Of a stretch of DNA of 12,404 bases, positions 6,514 through 12,404 are shown piece after piece. A program made the translations under genes and the position numbers. This DNA comes from a bacterium (GTDB taxonomy: Bacteria > Chloroflexota > Dormibacteria > UBA8260 > Bog-877), in NCBI GenBank assembly GCA_021791455.1, contig JAJYWM010000176.1, forward strand, positions 1 to 12,404, read 5' to 3'. The notes below the pieces were generated by a model, which did not search any database, had not been told where the DNA came from, and saw only the letters and a program-made list of their open reading frames with translations. Position 1 is the first letter of the stretch. Each line of letters begins with the position of its first letter.

Positions 6514-6561
6514 GCTCTTATAAAGCTCAGGTCGCGGGTTCGAGTCCCACCGGGCCGACCA
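6514..6561 (+). repeat. attR: displaced tRNA-Ile 3' half
   Basis: This is the second copy of the 48-bp repeat, running from the anticodon stem through CCA. No matching tRNA 5' half lies before it, so it is not a functional tRNA. The single difference (C6535) would create a C·A mismatch in the T-stem, which suggests loss of selection. It marks the right end of the element. Confidence 0.88.
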
Positions 6562-6577
6562 CTTTTGATCTCGCAGA

Positions 6578-7058
6578 CCCGGAGGACTGGATAAGGACAT
6601 GAAGGGGGGGCGGGGGGCAGGTAGCAGCGGTGCCGCGCTGACTTGGAAAATGGGGGTTGACACACGCCCATCAGCTCCAACCAGGAGGCACCCAGCGAGT
6701 GAAGCGTACCTAAACCGCCCCCACCGTTCACCGCGGCGCTGATCACCCCGACCTCACCTGGTACGGCGGGCTGCTGCTGGTGCGGGACCTGAACTACAAG
6801 CGACACCTGGTGGAGCGGCTGGACGCTGCGGCGGAGAGGGGACTCAGGGTCAGGGTGGAGGAGCAGAAGATCTCCGGGGTCTCCATCGCCACTGCGTGCG
6901 CTCGGCGGGGCACGAACACCGAGCGGTTGAGGGGCAGACCCCTGGACTGACTTCCGTGGCACGTCTGGCACGCCGACGACGACGTACGGCGCCTGGCGCC
7001 GTATGTGGTGATGCTCTTCGCCGGGCACCCACCTCGCTGGTTGCTGGTGTCGGTCAGA
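6578..7058. other. Decayed stretch beyond attR
   Basis: No intact gene is present. It contains an IS1380-like transposase scrap (6714-6950). The rest up to the methyltransferase-like gene shows only short open frames that I cannot identify, and 'GGTRTRDLSFI'-type translations near attR are tRNA artefacts. Confidence 0.5.
6714..6950 (+). pseudogene. IS1380-like transposase fragment (tentative)
   Basis: The 78-codon frame has no start codon and reads ADHPDLTWYGGLLLVRDLNYKRHLVERLDAA. This resembles the N-terminal 'D.p.LTs.gGLllvreLdrrLgLverLdaal' pattern of IS1380-type transposases, after which 'KISGVSIATA' loosely follows the family's 'G.s.geLv.sla'. It ends at TGA 6948-6950, and no catalytic part follows. 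The identification is weak because only about 60 residues can be compared. Confidence 0.35.
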
Positions 7059-7637
7059 CTACGGGCCGGCCACTGGCGTGCGCGGTGGAAGTGGCAGCCA
7101 GCGCCTGACGCTGTGCCTGTAGGCTCCGTACTCGCGACCGAACCGGCGGCGCAGATGGGGCTCTTCATAGACCACGACGAAGACTTCGAAGACGATCGCC
7201 ATCCCGATCGCATACCGTAGCAGCGGCAGGGACATGAAGAGCCACGCCTCGCCGCCCACGATCAGGAGGGCCGCGGTGTAGATGGGGTTCCGCACCCACC
7301 GGTAGGGACCGACAGCGACGAAGTTGCGAGGCGAATCCCAGTAACCCGGTGTGCCGCCGCCCATGGTGGCGAAGACGTCGACTGCCCAAAGGTAGAGGAG
7401 AATGCCGACGATGATCGGGGCTACCGCCCACCACGCAGTGGGGATATGCATCCCGCCGGAACTCACCAGCGTGTACCAGGGCCCGAGAACTCCGCCTGCC
7501 CCCGGGACGACGATCGTGAACAGGATGTTGCGAAGGATCAGGCCCAACGACCTACCGCTTCGATTGCCGGCGCGTGACCGCACCCGAGCGGCTTCACCAC
7601 CGGGCGCCCGCACTGAGGAGCTCGCCTTGTCGTTCAT
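7059..7637 (-). CDS. Isoprenylcysteine carboxyl methyltransferase-like membrane protein
   Basis: The 192-residue integral membrane protein has hydrophobic spans at about 34-58, 67-90, 115-136 and 139-157. The ICMT/PEMT-like signature sits at about 110-122 (GPYRWVRNPIYTA) and 157-174 (YEEPHLRRRFGREYGAYR), the regions that form the S-adenosylmethionine site in this superfamily. Bacterial members have varied or unknown methyl acceptors, so the substrate is not inferred. ATG 7637 is chosen over the longer open frame because GAGGA lies seven bases upstream and the preceding residues look non-coding. It is the last gene of the leftward set, 35 bp after the DUF2269-like gene, so the two probably share a transcript. 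It ends 109 bp from the decayed sequence beyond attR. Confidence 0.8.
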   Translation of the reverse strand: MNDKASSSVRAPGGEAARVRSRAGNRSGRSLGLILRNILFTIVVPGAGGVLGPWYTLVSSGGMHIPTAWWAVAPIIVGILLYLWAVDVFATMGGGTPGYWDSPRNFVAVGPYRWVRNPIYTAALLIVGGEAWLFMSLPLLRYAIGMAIVFEVFVVVYEEPHLRRRFGREYGAYRHSVRRWLPLPPRTPVAGP

Positions 7638-7672
7638 GTTGGGTTCCTCGATGTCAGACTTGCGTACATCGC

Positions 7673-8110
7673 TTACGTCCCGGGCTTCAGTCCCATGTCC
7701 ACGAAGGCCGCCACCAAGATCACTAGCAGACCGGCCTGGCCAACCAACCAGAGGCGCTGCAAATGAGCCGCTCCGTTGTGGCTGACGGCTTGCCCGATCC
7801 GGGCCGCAAGCCAGCTCAAAAGCGTGGCTCCGACCACGGCGAGCGCGAACAGGAGAAGCCCGACCAGGGCCCACGGCTGCGAAAAGGACCACTCCGAACC
7901 TTCCAGGATTAGCCAGATGCCCGAGCCTAGGACGATGATCGCGGCCGGGGCGATGATGGCTCGGCTGAAGTACAACAGGCGCCAAGGCACTAGGGGGCGG
8001 ACCGAAGCCCGGCCACTCAGTCTCATGTAGAGGGCCGAAACCCCGAGAACCAAGGTGCCAGCGAGCCAGACTAAGGCGCCCACAACATGGACCGTTGGAA
8101 GCCAACTCAC
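7673..8110 (-). CDS. DUF2269-like four-span membrane protein
   Basis: The 145-residue protein has four hydrophobic spans at about 6-28, 50-70, 80-103 and 119-139. It opens with WLPTVHVVGALVWLAG; an early His in the first span and an Arg before the second (YFSR) are typical of DUF2269-type and related small quinone/heme-associated membrane proteins. The biochemical role is unknown. Start GTG 8110 has a strong GGAGG five bases upstream. It sits between the monooxygenase-like gene and the methyltransferase-like gene, both on the same strand, and is likely under the TetR-controlled promoter or a local one. The DUF assignment is by resemblance. Confidence 0.72.
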   Translation of the reverse strand: MSWLPTVHVVGALVWLAGTLVLGVSALYMRLSGRASVRPLVPWRLLYFSRAIIAPAAIIVLGSGIWLILEGSEWSFSQPWALVGLLLFALAVVGATLLSWLAARIGQAVSHNGAAHLQRLWLVGQAGLLVILVAAFVDMGLKPGT

Positions 8111-8149
8111 CGCATCCTCCTCGTCATCGAAAATGTCACCGCCTGGAGA

Positions 8150-8284
8150 TCAGCCGTTCCCGCGGTCGGACACGGTAGCCAGGGGGCTCCCCAGGCAGCC
8201 GGTGAAGGACTCAGGGACGAATTTGCCCGGCGCCACGAACACCGTCTTGGCCAAATGGGTGGGGTCGCCACCGCCCTTCGTCAC
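8150..8284 (-). CDS. Possible small ORF, 44 residues
   Basis: The GTG-started frame encodes TKGGGDPTHLAKTVFVAPGKF followed by VPESFTGCLGSPLATV. The composition looks more protein-like than the surrounding shadow frames and it fills an otherwise odd 198-bp gap in a compact operon. It is in the same frame as, and downstream of, the stop of the monooxygenase-like gene, so it might be a lost C-terminal part of something larger. No family was recognised and there is no good ribosome site. Confidence 0.28.
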   Translation of the reverse strand: MTKGGGDPTHLAKTVFVAPGKFVPESFTGCLGSPLATVSDRGNG

Positions 8285-8308
8285 GCCGGTGCCCCGAGTC
8301 CGAGCGCA

Positions 8309-8653
8309 TCATGAAGCAGGCTTCTCGCGAGTCGGCGCCGGCGCGCATGCAAGCGCGACCGCATCGGCGCCGTGACGAAGCATGCCGTGAAGCTCGAGGT
8401 CGGAGAGCATCGTTTCGGCAGAAGATCGGAACTCGCATCTGGCGGTCGCCTGAACAAGAGCCTGACGGGTTTCCCGCCCGGCATCGCTGATGAAGCGGGG
8501 TTCATCCTCGGGCTGCACAGCTCGGAGCAGGGTCGCTCGACGTATCCCCGGTTCTCTCGCTGTGATCCTGGCGTTCTCCTTCAAGCGGCTGAGCAACCGC
8601 TCCCCCTCGTCCAGGGGAATGGTGAACGCGTCGATCACCACCAAGGGTCTCAC
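8309..8653 (-). CDS. Antibiotic-biosynthesis-monooxygenase (ABM)-like protein
   Basis: The 114-residue protein has the dimeric alpha/beta ABM-fold pattern: first strand VVIDAFTIPLDEGERLL, a helix, AREPGIRRATLLRAV as second strand, and PRFISDAGRETRQALVQ leading to CEFRSS. Family members include small quinol- or aromatic-oxidising oxygenases and heme-degrading enzymes, so the substrate cannot be named. The usual 'F.n...W.s..al' Trp is missing here (DAGRE), and the last 25 residues do not look like the family's end. Start GTG 8653 overlaps the TGA of the upstream gene by 4 bp (GTGA), so translation is probably coupled. It is the second gene of the leftward TetR-linked operon. Confidence 0.66.
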   Translation of the reverse strand: MRPLVVIDAFTIPLDEGERLLSRLKENARITAREPGIRRATLLRAVQPEDEPRFISDAGRETRQALVQATARCEFRSSAETMLSDLELHGMLRHGADAVALACAPAPTREKPAS

Positions 8654-9303
8654 AACTCAGCTCCATCCGTCTCGCCGGTGGTGACCGGGATCGCGCAGAC
8701 CATCCCCTCGCTGAATCCCGCGGCGCCGACGCCCAGGGCAAGGTTGAACCTTCCCCGCAAGTTCTCCATGGCAATCACGTGGGTGAGCTCCACCAGCTGG
8801 CGATCGTCAAGATACTGCCGCAGACTCGCGAAGAGCTCGTCTGACACTTCGACCGGGGTACGAGTCATCGCGATCGCGTAGTCGAGCACCAGGATCTCGA
8901 CATCCGAGAACAGCCCGCTCGACCTGTAATCGGGAAGGGCGAGCAACTCCGAGTCGCTGACGCCCCAGACGCGCGCCACCTGGGAGCCAAGGTCGATGCA
9001 GTACTCGCAGTGGCTGACGGTGGCGGTCTTCAGCCAGGCCAGCCCCTTAAGCCGCCTGGGTAGCCGGTCGAGCTTCGCGGTCGCCTGCTCCAGCGTACCG
9101 TAGGCGCGCAGAAGCCCGGGCAGGTGCGCATAAAGTTCAAGGGGTGCAAGCATCCCCTCAGGGGAACGCCCGGCCAGCCGCGAAAGTGCCCGGCGCGTGA
9201 AAAAGTAGGCCAGCCGGACGCTGACGGGAGCGGTTCTCGCCGAGACCCCCGGGATGCGGGGCGTCGTCGCTTTCCCACCTTTATCGGTCCGGTACCGTAT
9301 CAT
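8650..9303 (-). CDS. Carboxymuconolactone decarboxylase / AhpD-like protein
   Basis: The 217-residue, all-helical protein carries the CMD/AhpD active-site region at about residues 98-106 (HCEYCIDLG), with the CxxC at 99/102, followed by RVWGVSDSELLALPDY. This 'CxxCiDlG' variant lacks the His three residues after the second Cys found in classic AhpD. A thiol-based peroxidase or redox role is likely but unproven, and true decarboxylase activity is unlikely. The frame is open further upstream to 9504, but that part runs antisense to tetR; ATG 9303 is chosen because promoter TTGACG-17-TATCGT (9342-9314) puts transcription start just before it. It is the first gene of the leftward operon, coupled to the ABM-like gene. 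Confidence 0.84.
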   Translation of the reverse strand: MIRYRTDKGGKATTPRIPGVSARTAPVSVRLAYFFTRRALSRLAGRSPEGMLAPLELYAHLPGLLRAYGTLEQATAKLDRLPRRLKGLAWLKTATVSHCEYCIDLGSQVARVWGVSDSELLALPDYRSSGLFSDVEILVLDYAIAMTRTPVEVSDELFASLRQYLDDRQLVELTHVIAMENLRGRFNLALGVGAAGFSEGMVCAIPVTTGETDGAEL

Positions 9304-9327
9304 TGTTAGTGGTACGATACCGTATCG
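9290..9327. promoter_or_regulatory. Probable TetR operator, two copies
   Basis: Site 2 (9315-9327) is CGATAC-C-GTATCG, a perfect odd palindrome. Site 1 (9290-9302) is CGGTAC-C-GTATCA, the same centre and right half with two arm changes. Their centres are 25 bp apart. Both lie between the divergent tetR gene and the CMD gene; site 2 overlaps the leftward -10 and touches the tetR start. Autorepression with repression of the operon is the natural inference. Confidence 0.68.
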
Positions 9328-9342
9328 ATGGGTCCGCGTCAA
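9314..9342 (-). promoter_or_regulatory. Promoter of the leftward CMD operon
   Basis: On the minus strand TTGACG (9342-9337), a 17-bp spacer and TATCGT (9319-9314) lie ten bases before ATG 9303. The transcript would have almost no leader. The -10 lies within the palindromic operator and the -35 lies inside the tetR coding start, so bound repressor would block it. Confidence 0.6.
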
Positions 9343-10110
9343 GGTGCCGCCGGTGAGGCACGGGCGGCAGCCGAGTTGATCGAGGAGACGATTCGCAGAC
9401 CCGTTCTCCGGGGGACCCATGCGCGCGACCGGGTGCTGGCCGCGGCGCTCGAGGTCCTCGCCGAGAGCGGTCTGGCCGGATTCAACATGGAGGCGGTCGC
9501 CCACCGCGCGGGCGCCAGCAAGCCAACTCTCTATCGGCGCTGGCGGTCGACTGGGGAACTTCTGGTGGCGGCCATGGACGCTGGGTTCCGGCCCATCCCA
9601 CTGCCGGTAACCGGCGATCTCCGCAGCGGTCTCGTGGAACTGCTCGCGACGTTCGAGGGTTTACTCGAGCAGCAGCACTTCCCCGGGCTCCTCGCCGCCT
9701 TCATGGACGCCGCCGAACGTGACCCCAGGCTGAAGAGCCTACATGCCGACCTGACGGAACACCGACGCGAACCGCTCCGCCTGCTCTTGGACCGAGCCCG
9801 CAAGCGGGGCGAGATCCGAGCGGACGCGGACATTGAGCTTGCCGTCGACCTCCTCGCCGGTCCGCTCTTCTACCGACGGTTCGTGGCACATCGCGGCTAT
9901 CCGGGCGGCTACGTCAACAGCGTGGTCGACCACGTGCTCCGCTCCGTGGGTTACACCTTCCGCCGCGCCCCCAACGGCAGCATGCCCCCGCCGGGCTTGG
10001 AGCAGTCCCTAGCCCCACCTGCACCGAGGAGTCACCGCGAGAGTGGGGCCCCCTTGGTTCGCGGTGGGGCGACCACTCCGGCACCGGTGTCTCGATCATC
10101 GAAACACTGA
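9328..10110 (+). CDS. TetR/AcrR-family transcriptional repressor
   Basis: The 260-residue regulator has an N-terminal helix-turn-helix at about residues 33-75 (RDRVLAAALEVLAESGLAGF, then MEAVAHRAGASKPTLYRRW), with recognition helix SKPTLYRRW at 64-72. The C-terminal ligand and dimer domain is about 90-210 and resembles the TetR_C_11-like group (GDLRSGLVELLATFEGLL...DLLAGPLFYRRFV). ATG 9328 abuts the palindromic operator and leaves little or no leader. The last ~45 residues are Pro/Ser/Arg-rich and exceed the usual family length of about 200-210, so the natural stop may have been lost. It is divergent from the CMD-ABM-DUF2269-ICMT-like set, which it most likely represses until an unknown small molecule binds. 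The HTH call is firm and the ligand unknown. Confidence 0.93.
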   Translation: MGPRQGAAGEARAAAELIEETIRRPVLRGTHARDRVLAAALEVLAESGLAGFNMEAVAHRAGASKPTLYRRWRSTGELLVAAMDAGFRPIPLPVTGDLRSGLVELLATFEGLLEQQHFPGLLAAFMDAAERDPRLKSLHADLTEHRREPLRLLLDRARKRGEIRADADIELAVDLLAGPLFYRRFVAHRGYPGGYVNSVVDHVLRSVGYTFRRAPNGSMPPPGLEQSLAPPAPRSHRESGAPLVRGGATTPAPVSRSSKH

Positions 10111-10137
10111 CGAGACCCTGGGGCTCCACGATGATCG
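10093..10137. terminator. Inverted repeat at the end of tetR
   Basis: CGATCATCG (10093-10101) and CGATGATCG (10129-10137) are perfect 9-bp inverted copies flanking the tetR stop codon. A smaller imperfect hairpin (GAGACCC/GGGGCTC) sits between them. There is no T-tract, so a terminator role is uncertain; a binding site is the alternative. Confidence 0.35.
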
Positions 10138-10303
10138 TTACCCGCAGGTGGGTCCATGACGCGGCCGCGTGCTGGCCCTCGTCGTCTAGACCGCCAGTGA
10201 GCAGATGGGCCTCCTCCCCTTCCTGCCCCCCTACCCGAGTTCGACAGTGACCTTTGCGGAGCGAGACCCGTAGGCGAGATCAGCTTGAGTTCGCGGGAGG
10301 AGG

Positions 10304-10321
10304 CGCCGCCGGGAGGCGGCG
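10304..10321. terminator. GC-rich hairpin after the IS1634-type transposase
   Basis: CGCCGCC-GGGA-GGCGGCG forms seven base pairs with a four-base loop, just past the transposase stop on the minus strand. No T-run follows. It could be a stem-type terminator or part of the IS end. Confidence 0.35.
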
Positions 10322-10326
10322 TGTGT

Positions 10327-11948
10327 CTACGCGGCTTGAGGCTTGCCTGAACTCGAGGCAGACCAGACCCGAAGTGGGGATGGGACCCGCAAGGCCTCAA
10401 ACAACTGGGTCTTGGCGGGGGTGGACTTGGAGGTCTGGGAGACCTGCCCGGCGGGCCCGCTGAGGTCCCCCAGCACCAGTCGCTGCAGCTGCTGGCGCAT
10501 GCGGGGCCAGGTCTGCTGAGCGCGGTTCTCGGCCGCCCGGATCAGCAGAAACCCCAGGAGACTCAGCAGGAGATGGGCCCGGATGCGGTCCTCTTGGCGG
10601 TGGAACATGGGCCGCAGCTCCAACTCCTCCTTGAAATCCCGCCATCCCCTCTCCACCTGGAGCAGCTGCTGGTAACCCAGATCCACCTCCCCGGTGCTGA
10701 GCGCCTGGTCGCTGGTGTGGATCAGGTGCTTGCATCCAGCCGGTCCTCCCGGACGGCCACGTCCCGGTTCAGGACCAGCGGGCCGTCCGGCAGCTGCCGC
10801 ACGTACTTGCCAAAGCGCCGGCTGATGCGCGGGGCGCAGGCGCGACGCCGGTGGATGGCCGTCTGGTCGAGCTCCAGCAGGGCTTGCTCGAGCCCCTGCA
10901 GCAGTCGCCCCCTCCGAGCTCGGTCCCGCTCCGCCTCCTCGGGGTTGCGGCAGATCACGTACCTCTGCTGCCTCCGCCCGAGCCACCACCACTTCCTTCA
11001 CCTCCAGGTTGTCCTTGAGCCGGTGGTACCGCCTGGGGCGGGAGAGCGCTTCCTCCACCACCGGAACCCCGGAGCGCATGCGCTCGCCGATGATGTACTG
11101 CCCCCCATCCTGGCGCAGCAGTTGCAGGTTTTCCTTGCTGCTCATGCCCCGTCGGCCACCAGGACTACCTTGTCCAGCTTCCAGCCGTGCAGGTCCTTCT
11201 TCACCTGCTCCACGGTGGAGGCATCAGCGGTGTTGCCGGGGAACACCCAGCACCGCACCGGGATCCCCTCCTTGGTCACCGCCAGGCCGATCGCCACCTG
11301 CGCCCGGTCAGGGCGACCGTCCCGGCTGTATCCGAAGCGGCGGAGGCCATCGTCCTCATCCTCACCCTCGATCTCGAAGCACGAGGAGGTGGTGTCGAAG
11401 AAGATCAAGTCCCCCTCCAGCCGCAGCAGCTCCGCCACCTGGAAGAAGACGCGCTCCTGCACCTCCTCCTGGTTCTCCAGAAGGAAGTCCATGGCCCGGT
11501 ACGCCTGTTGCACCTCCAGTTGCTCCATCCCCGGGATGACCACGTCCTGGGCCACCCAGTCGCAGGCTCCCAGCTTGGGGCTGGAAGCGAGGCAGCGGTT
11601 GGCCACCAGGGCGAAGAGCACCCGCTCCACATCGCCCTCGAACTCCCGCTCCTGCAGCAGTTCTCGCTGCTGGGCGGCAATCTCCAGTTGCTCCCACAGG
11701 TGCTGAAGCACGTGGGCGCCCCCCAGGGGCCGGGAACGCTCCACGCCCAGATCCGCAGTGGCGTCTCCAACTTCCAGCCGCCGAAGGCTGCGGGCCAAGC
11801 GGCACAGCGCTTCATGATCGACCTGGTCCTTGCACCCGAAGTTGTGAATGACCTGGACGTGTGGATGGGGGCTGCCCGGGCGCCGCACGTTGTGGGCCAG
11901 CTGCAGGTACTCGACCACGGAGCCGTCCTTGTTGGTGCGCCGGGTCAC
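10327..11948 (-). pseudogene. IS1634-family transposase broken by three single-base lesions
   Basis: Joined across frames, the product of about 540 residues follows the IS1634 (IS4 superfamily) transposase from end to end. It begins DGSVVEYLQLAHNVR. Next come VERVLFALVANR, then FFDTTSSCFE (first catalytic Asp), then GLAVTKEGIPVRCWVFPGNT and KVVLVAD (second Asp). Near the C-terminus are GYQQLLQVERGWRDFKEELELR (last Glu and YREK-like region) and HLLLSLLGFLLIR. Frame breaks: about 11150, where a base is missing in the expected D-R-G motif; about 10974-10984, a +1 change; about 10733, where GATGCAAG replaces an expected GATGGCAAG. GTG 11948 is the first usable start, and the typical N-terminal Met seems lost because RRDVLRV continues upstream. 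Non-functional as read, unless the lesions are sequencing errors. Confidence 0.9.
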
Positions 11949-11978
11949 CCGCAGGACATCTCTACGGATCGTTCCTGA

Positions 11979-12333
11979 ATCGACTGCCCAACTTCAAGTA
12001 TCCGTGCATCCACCAACAAGAGCCCCAATCCCGCGCCCAGTGAGCGTCTATGAACTCAAGTCGCTCGCCATTCACGTCCCACATGCCGAGATCACTGTCG
12101 AACTCGGGTCCCAGCCCAGCGCGGGCGAGGCAGGCGTCACTGATCCGGCCGACCCCACTACCGTGTAGGCCCTGCGGGCTGAGTCGCCGATGGGTTGCGA
12201 GTGATTGTTCCAGGGCTGGCTGGCCCGCTCCCGCCTTCTTCGACGCCCGGCTCGCGGACGGGCGTCGTCATTTGGGTGGCCCGAGAATCTCAATCGTGCG
12301 CTGCGCGTCCAGAGCAGGATGGACCGCCGGTGG
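11979..12333. other. Intergenic stretch, little supported
   Basis: Between the IS1634-type transposase and the DUF4097-like gene end I see no recognisable gene. A 42-codon GTG frame at 12040-12168 (SVYELKSLAIHVPHAEITVE...) has no ribosome site and is only a curiosity. A hairpin lies at 12241-12267. Confidence 0.45.
12241..12267. terminator. Terminator-like hairpin
   Basis: CGACGCCCG and CGGGCGTCG pair over nine bases with a nine-base loop. On the plus strand it is followed by GTCATTTGG, a weak T-stretch; on the minus strand by GAAGAA. It sits 66 bp past the stop of the leftward DUF4097-like gene and could end that transcript. Confidence 0.45.
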
Positions 12334-12404
12334 CTAGGCTCGGCGGACCGTGATGTCACCGGCCGTGGTCCTGGCCACGAGGCGAACTGTGCCCTCTTCC
12401 GCCG
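12334..12404 (-). CDS. DUF4097-like protein, C-terminal fragment (start outside window)
   Basis: Only the last 23 residues are inside the window, reading EEGTVRLVARTTAGDITVRR then Ala and TAG (12336-12334). The strand-turn-strand 'vr..T..GDItvrRA' ending is characteristic of DUF4097 (adhesin-like beta-helix repeat) proteins, which build repetitive beta structure and whose role is unclear. The fragment is too short for more certainty. Confidence 0.5.
   Translation of the reverse strand, partial: AEEGTVRLVARTTAGDITVRRA

Larger units (their letters stand above)
1523..6561. mobile_element. ~5 kb integrative element in tRNA-Ile(UAU)
   Basis: The element is bounded by the 48-bp att repeat and carries one intact tyrosine recombinase at its right end, reading inward. 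It has arm-type site clusters just inside each end. Cargo, left to right: a DUF6941-like gene (+), a coupled pair of small genes (-), a DDE transposase remnant (-), a small membrane protein (+), an IS1595-type remnant (-) and a tRNA 3'-half-like relic. No replication, relaxase, conjugation, phage structural or excisionase gene was recognised. It is therefore best described as a small integrative cassette or reduced genomic island that would need outside help to move between cells. Boundaries are well supported; present mobility is unproven. Confidence 0.83.

Noticed and set aside
7638..8105. N-terminal extension of the methyltransferase-like frame to 8105
   Set aside because: It runs in a different frame over the DUF2269-like gene and has no sensible composition; ATG 7637 has a good ribosome site.
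10573..11706. Plus-strand 377-codon frame over the IS1634-type transposase
   Set aside because: Low-complexity Ser/Arg/Leu composition and no family pattern; it is a shadow of the transposase.
10250..12010. Terminal inverted repeats for the IS1634-type element
   Set aside because: Only a weak resemblance (CTTGAGTT near 10274 and CTTGAAGTT on the minus strand near 11995) was seen, not enough to define the ends.
12040..12168. 42-codon GTG frame SVYELKSLAIHVPHAEITVE...
   Set aside because: No ribosome site, promoter or family match; it may be chance or the tail of a gene cut by the transposon.
1..12404. CRISPR array, rRNA, or biosynthetic gene cluster
   Set aside because: No regularly spaced repeat arrays, no rRNA sequence and no synthase or synthetase domains were seen; the repeated 9-mers are too few and irregular for CRISPR.

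Overview
This is a high-GC bacterial window. The leucyl-tRNA synthetase type, GTG starts without Shine-Dalgarno sequences, actinobacterial-looking hypothetical families and the IS1634/IS1595 transposase remnants fit an actinomycete-like bacterium (Actinomycetota, or a relative such as Ca. Dormibacterota). The exact taxon cannot be fixed from the sequence alone.

Layout. (1) Positions 1-1570 are chromosomal backbone: the C-terminal half of leuS, then an intact tRNA-Ile with a UAU anticodon. (2) About 1523-6561 is a roughly 5 kb integrative element inserted at the 3' half of that tRNA. Its ends are a 48-bp direct repeat of the tRNA 3' half (1523-1570 and 6514-6561, one mismatch). An intact tyrosine recombinase reads inward from the right end. 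Just inside both ends are copies of TAGTCAGTA, including a pair with 12-bp periodicity at each end, which look like arm-type integrase sites. The cargo is a DUF6941-like protein, a translationally coupled pair of small conserved proteins of unknown function, a small membrane-anchored protein, two transposase remnants (a DDE C-terminal piece and an IS1595-type N-terminal piece) and a second, unrelated tRNA 3'-half-like sequence. (3) 6562-7058 is decayed sequence with an IS1380-like transposase scrap.

(4) 7059-10110 is a divergent regulatory unit. A TetR-family repressor gene faces a leftward gene set: a carboxymuconolactone decarboxylase/AhpD-like protein, an antibiotic-biosynthesis-monooxygenase-like protein, a possible small ORF, a DUF2269-like membrane protein and an isoprenylcysteine methyltransferase-like membrane protein. 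The 9303-9328 gap region carries two copies of an odd palindrome (best copy CGATAC-C-GTATCG). The best copy lies inside a good leftward promoter, so TetR probably represses the operon and itself. (5) 10327-11948 is an IS1634-family transposase broken by three single-base lesions. (6) 12334-12404 is the extreme C-terminus of a leftward DUF4097-like protein.

The candidate undescribed biology is the small tRNA-Ile(UAU) element with its arm-site architecture and coupled gene pair, and the TetR-controlled redox/membrane operon. Several broken transposases are disrupted by single-base losses in short G or C runs, so sequencing error should be excluded before they are read as decay.
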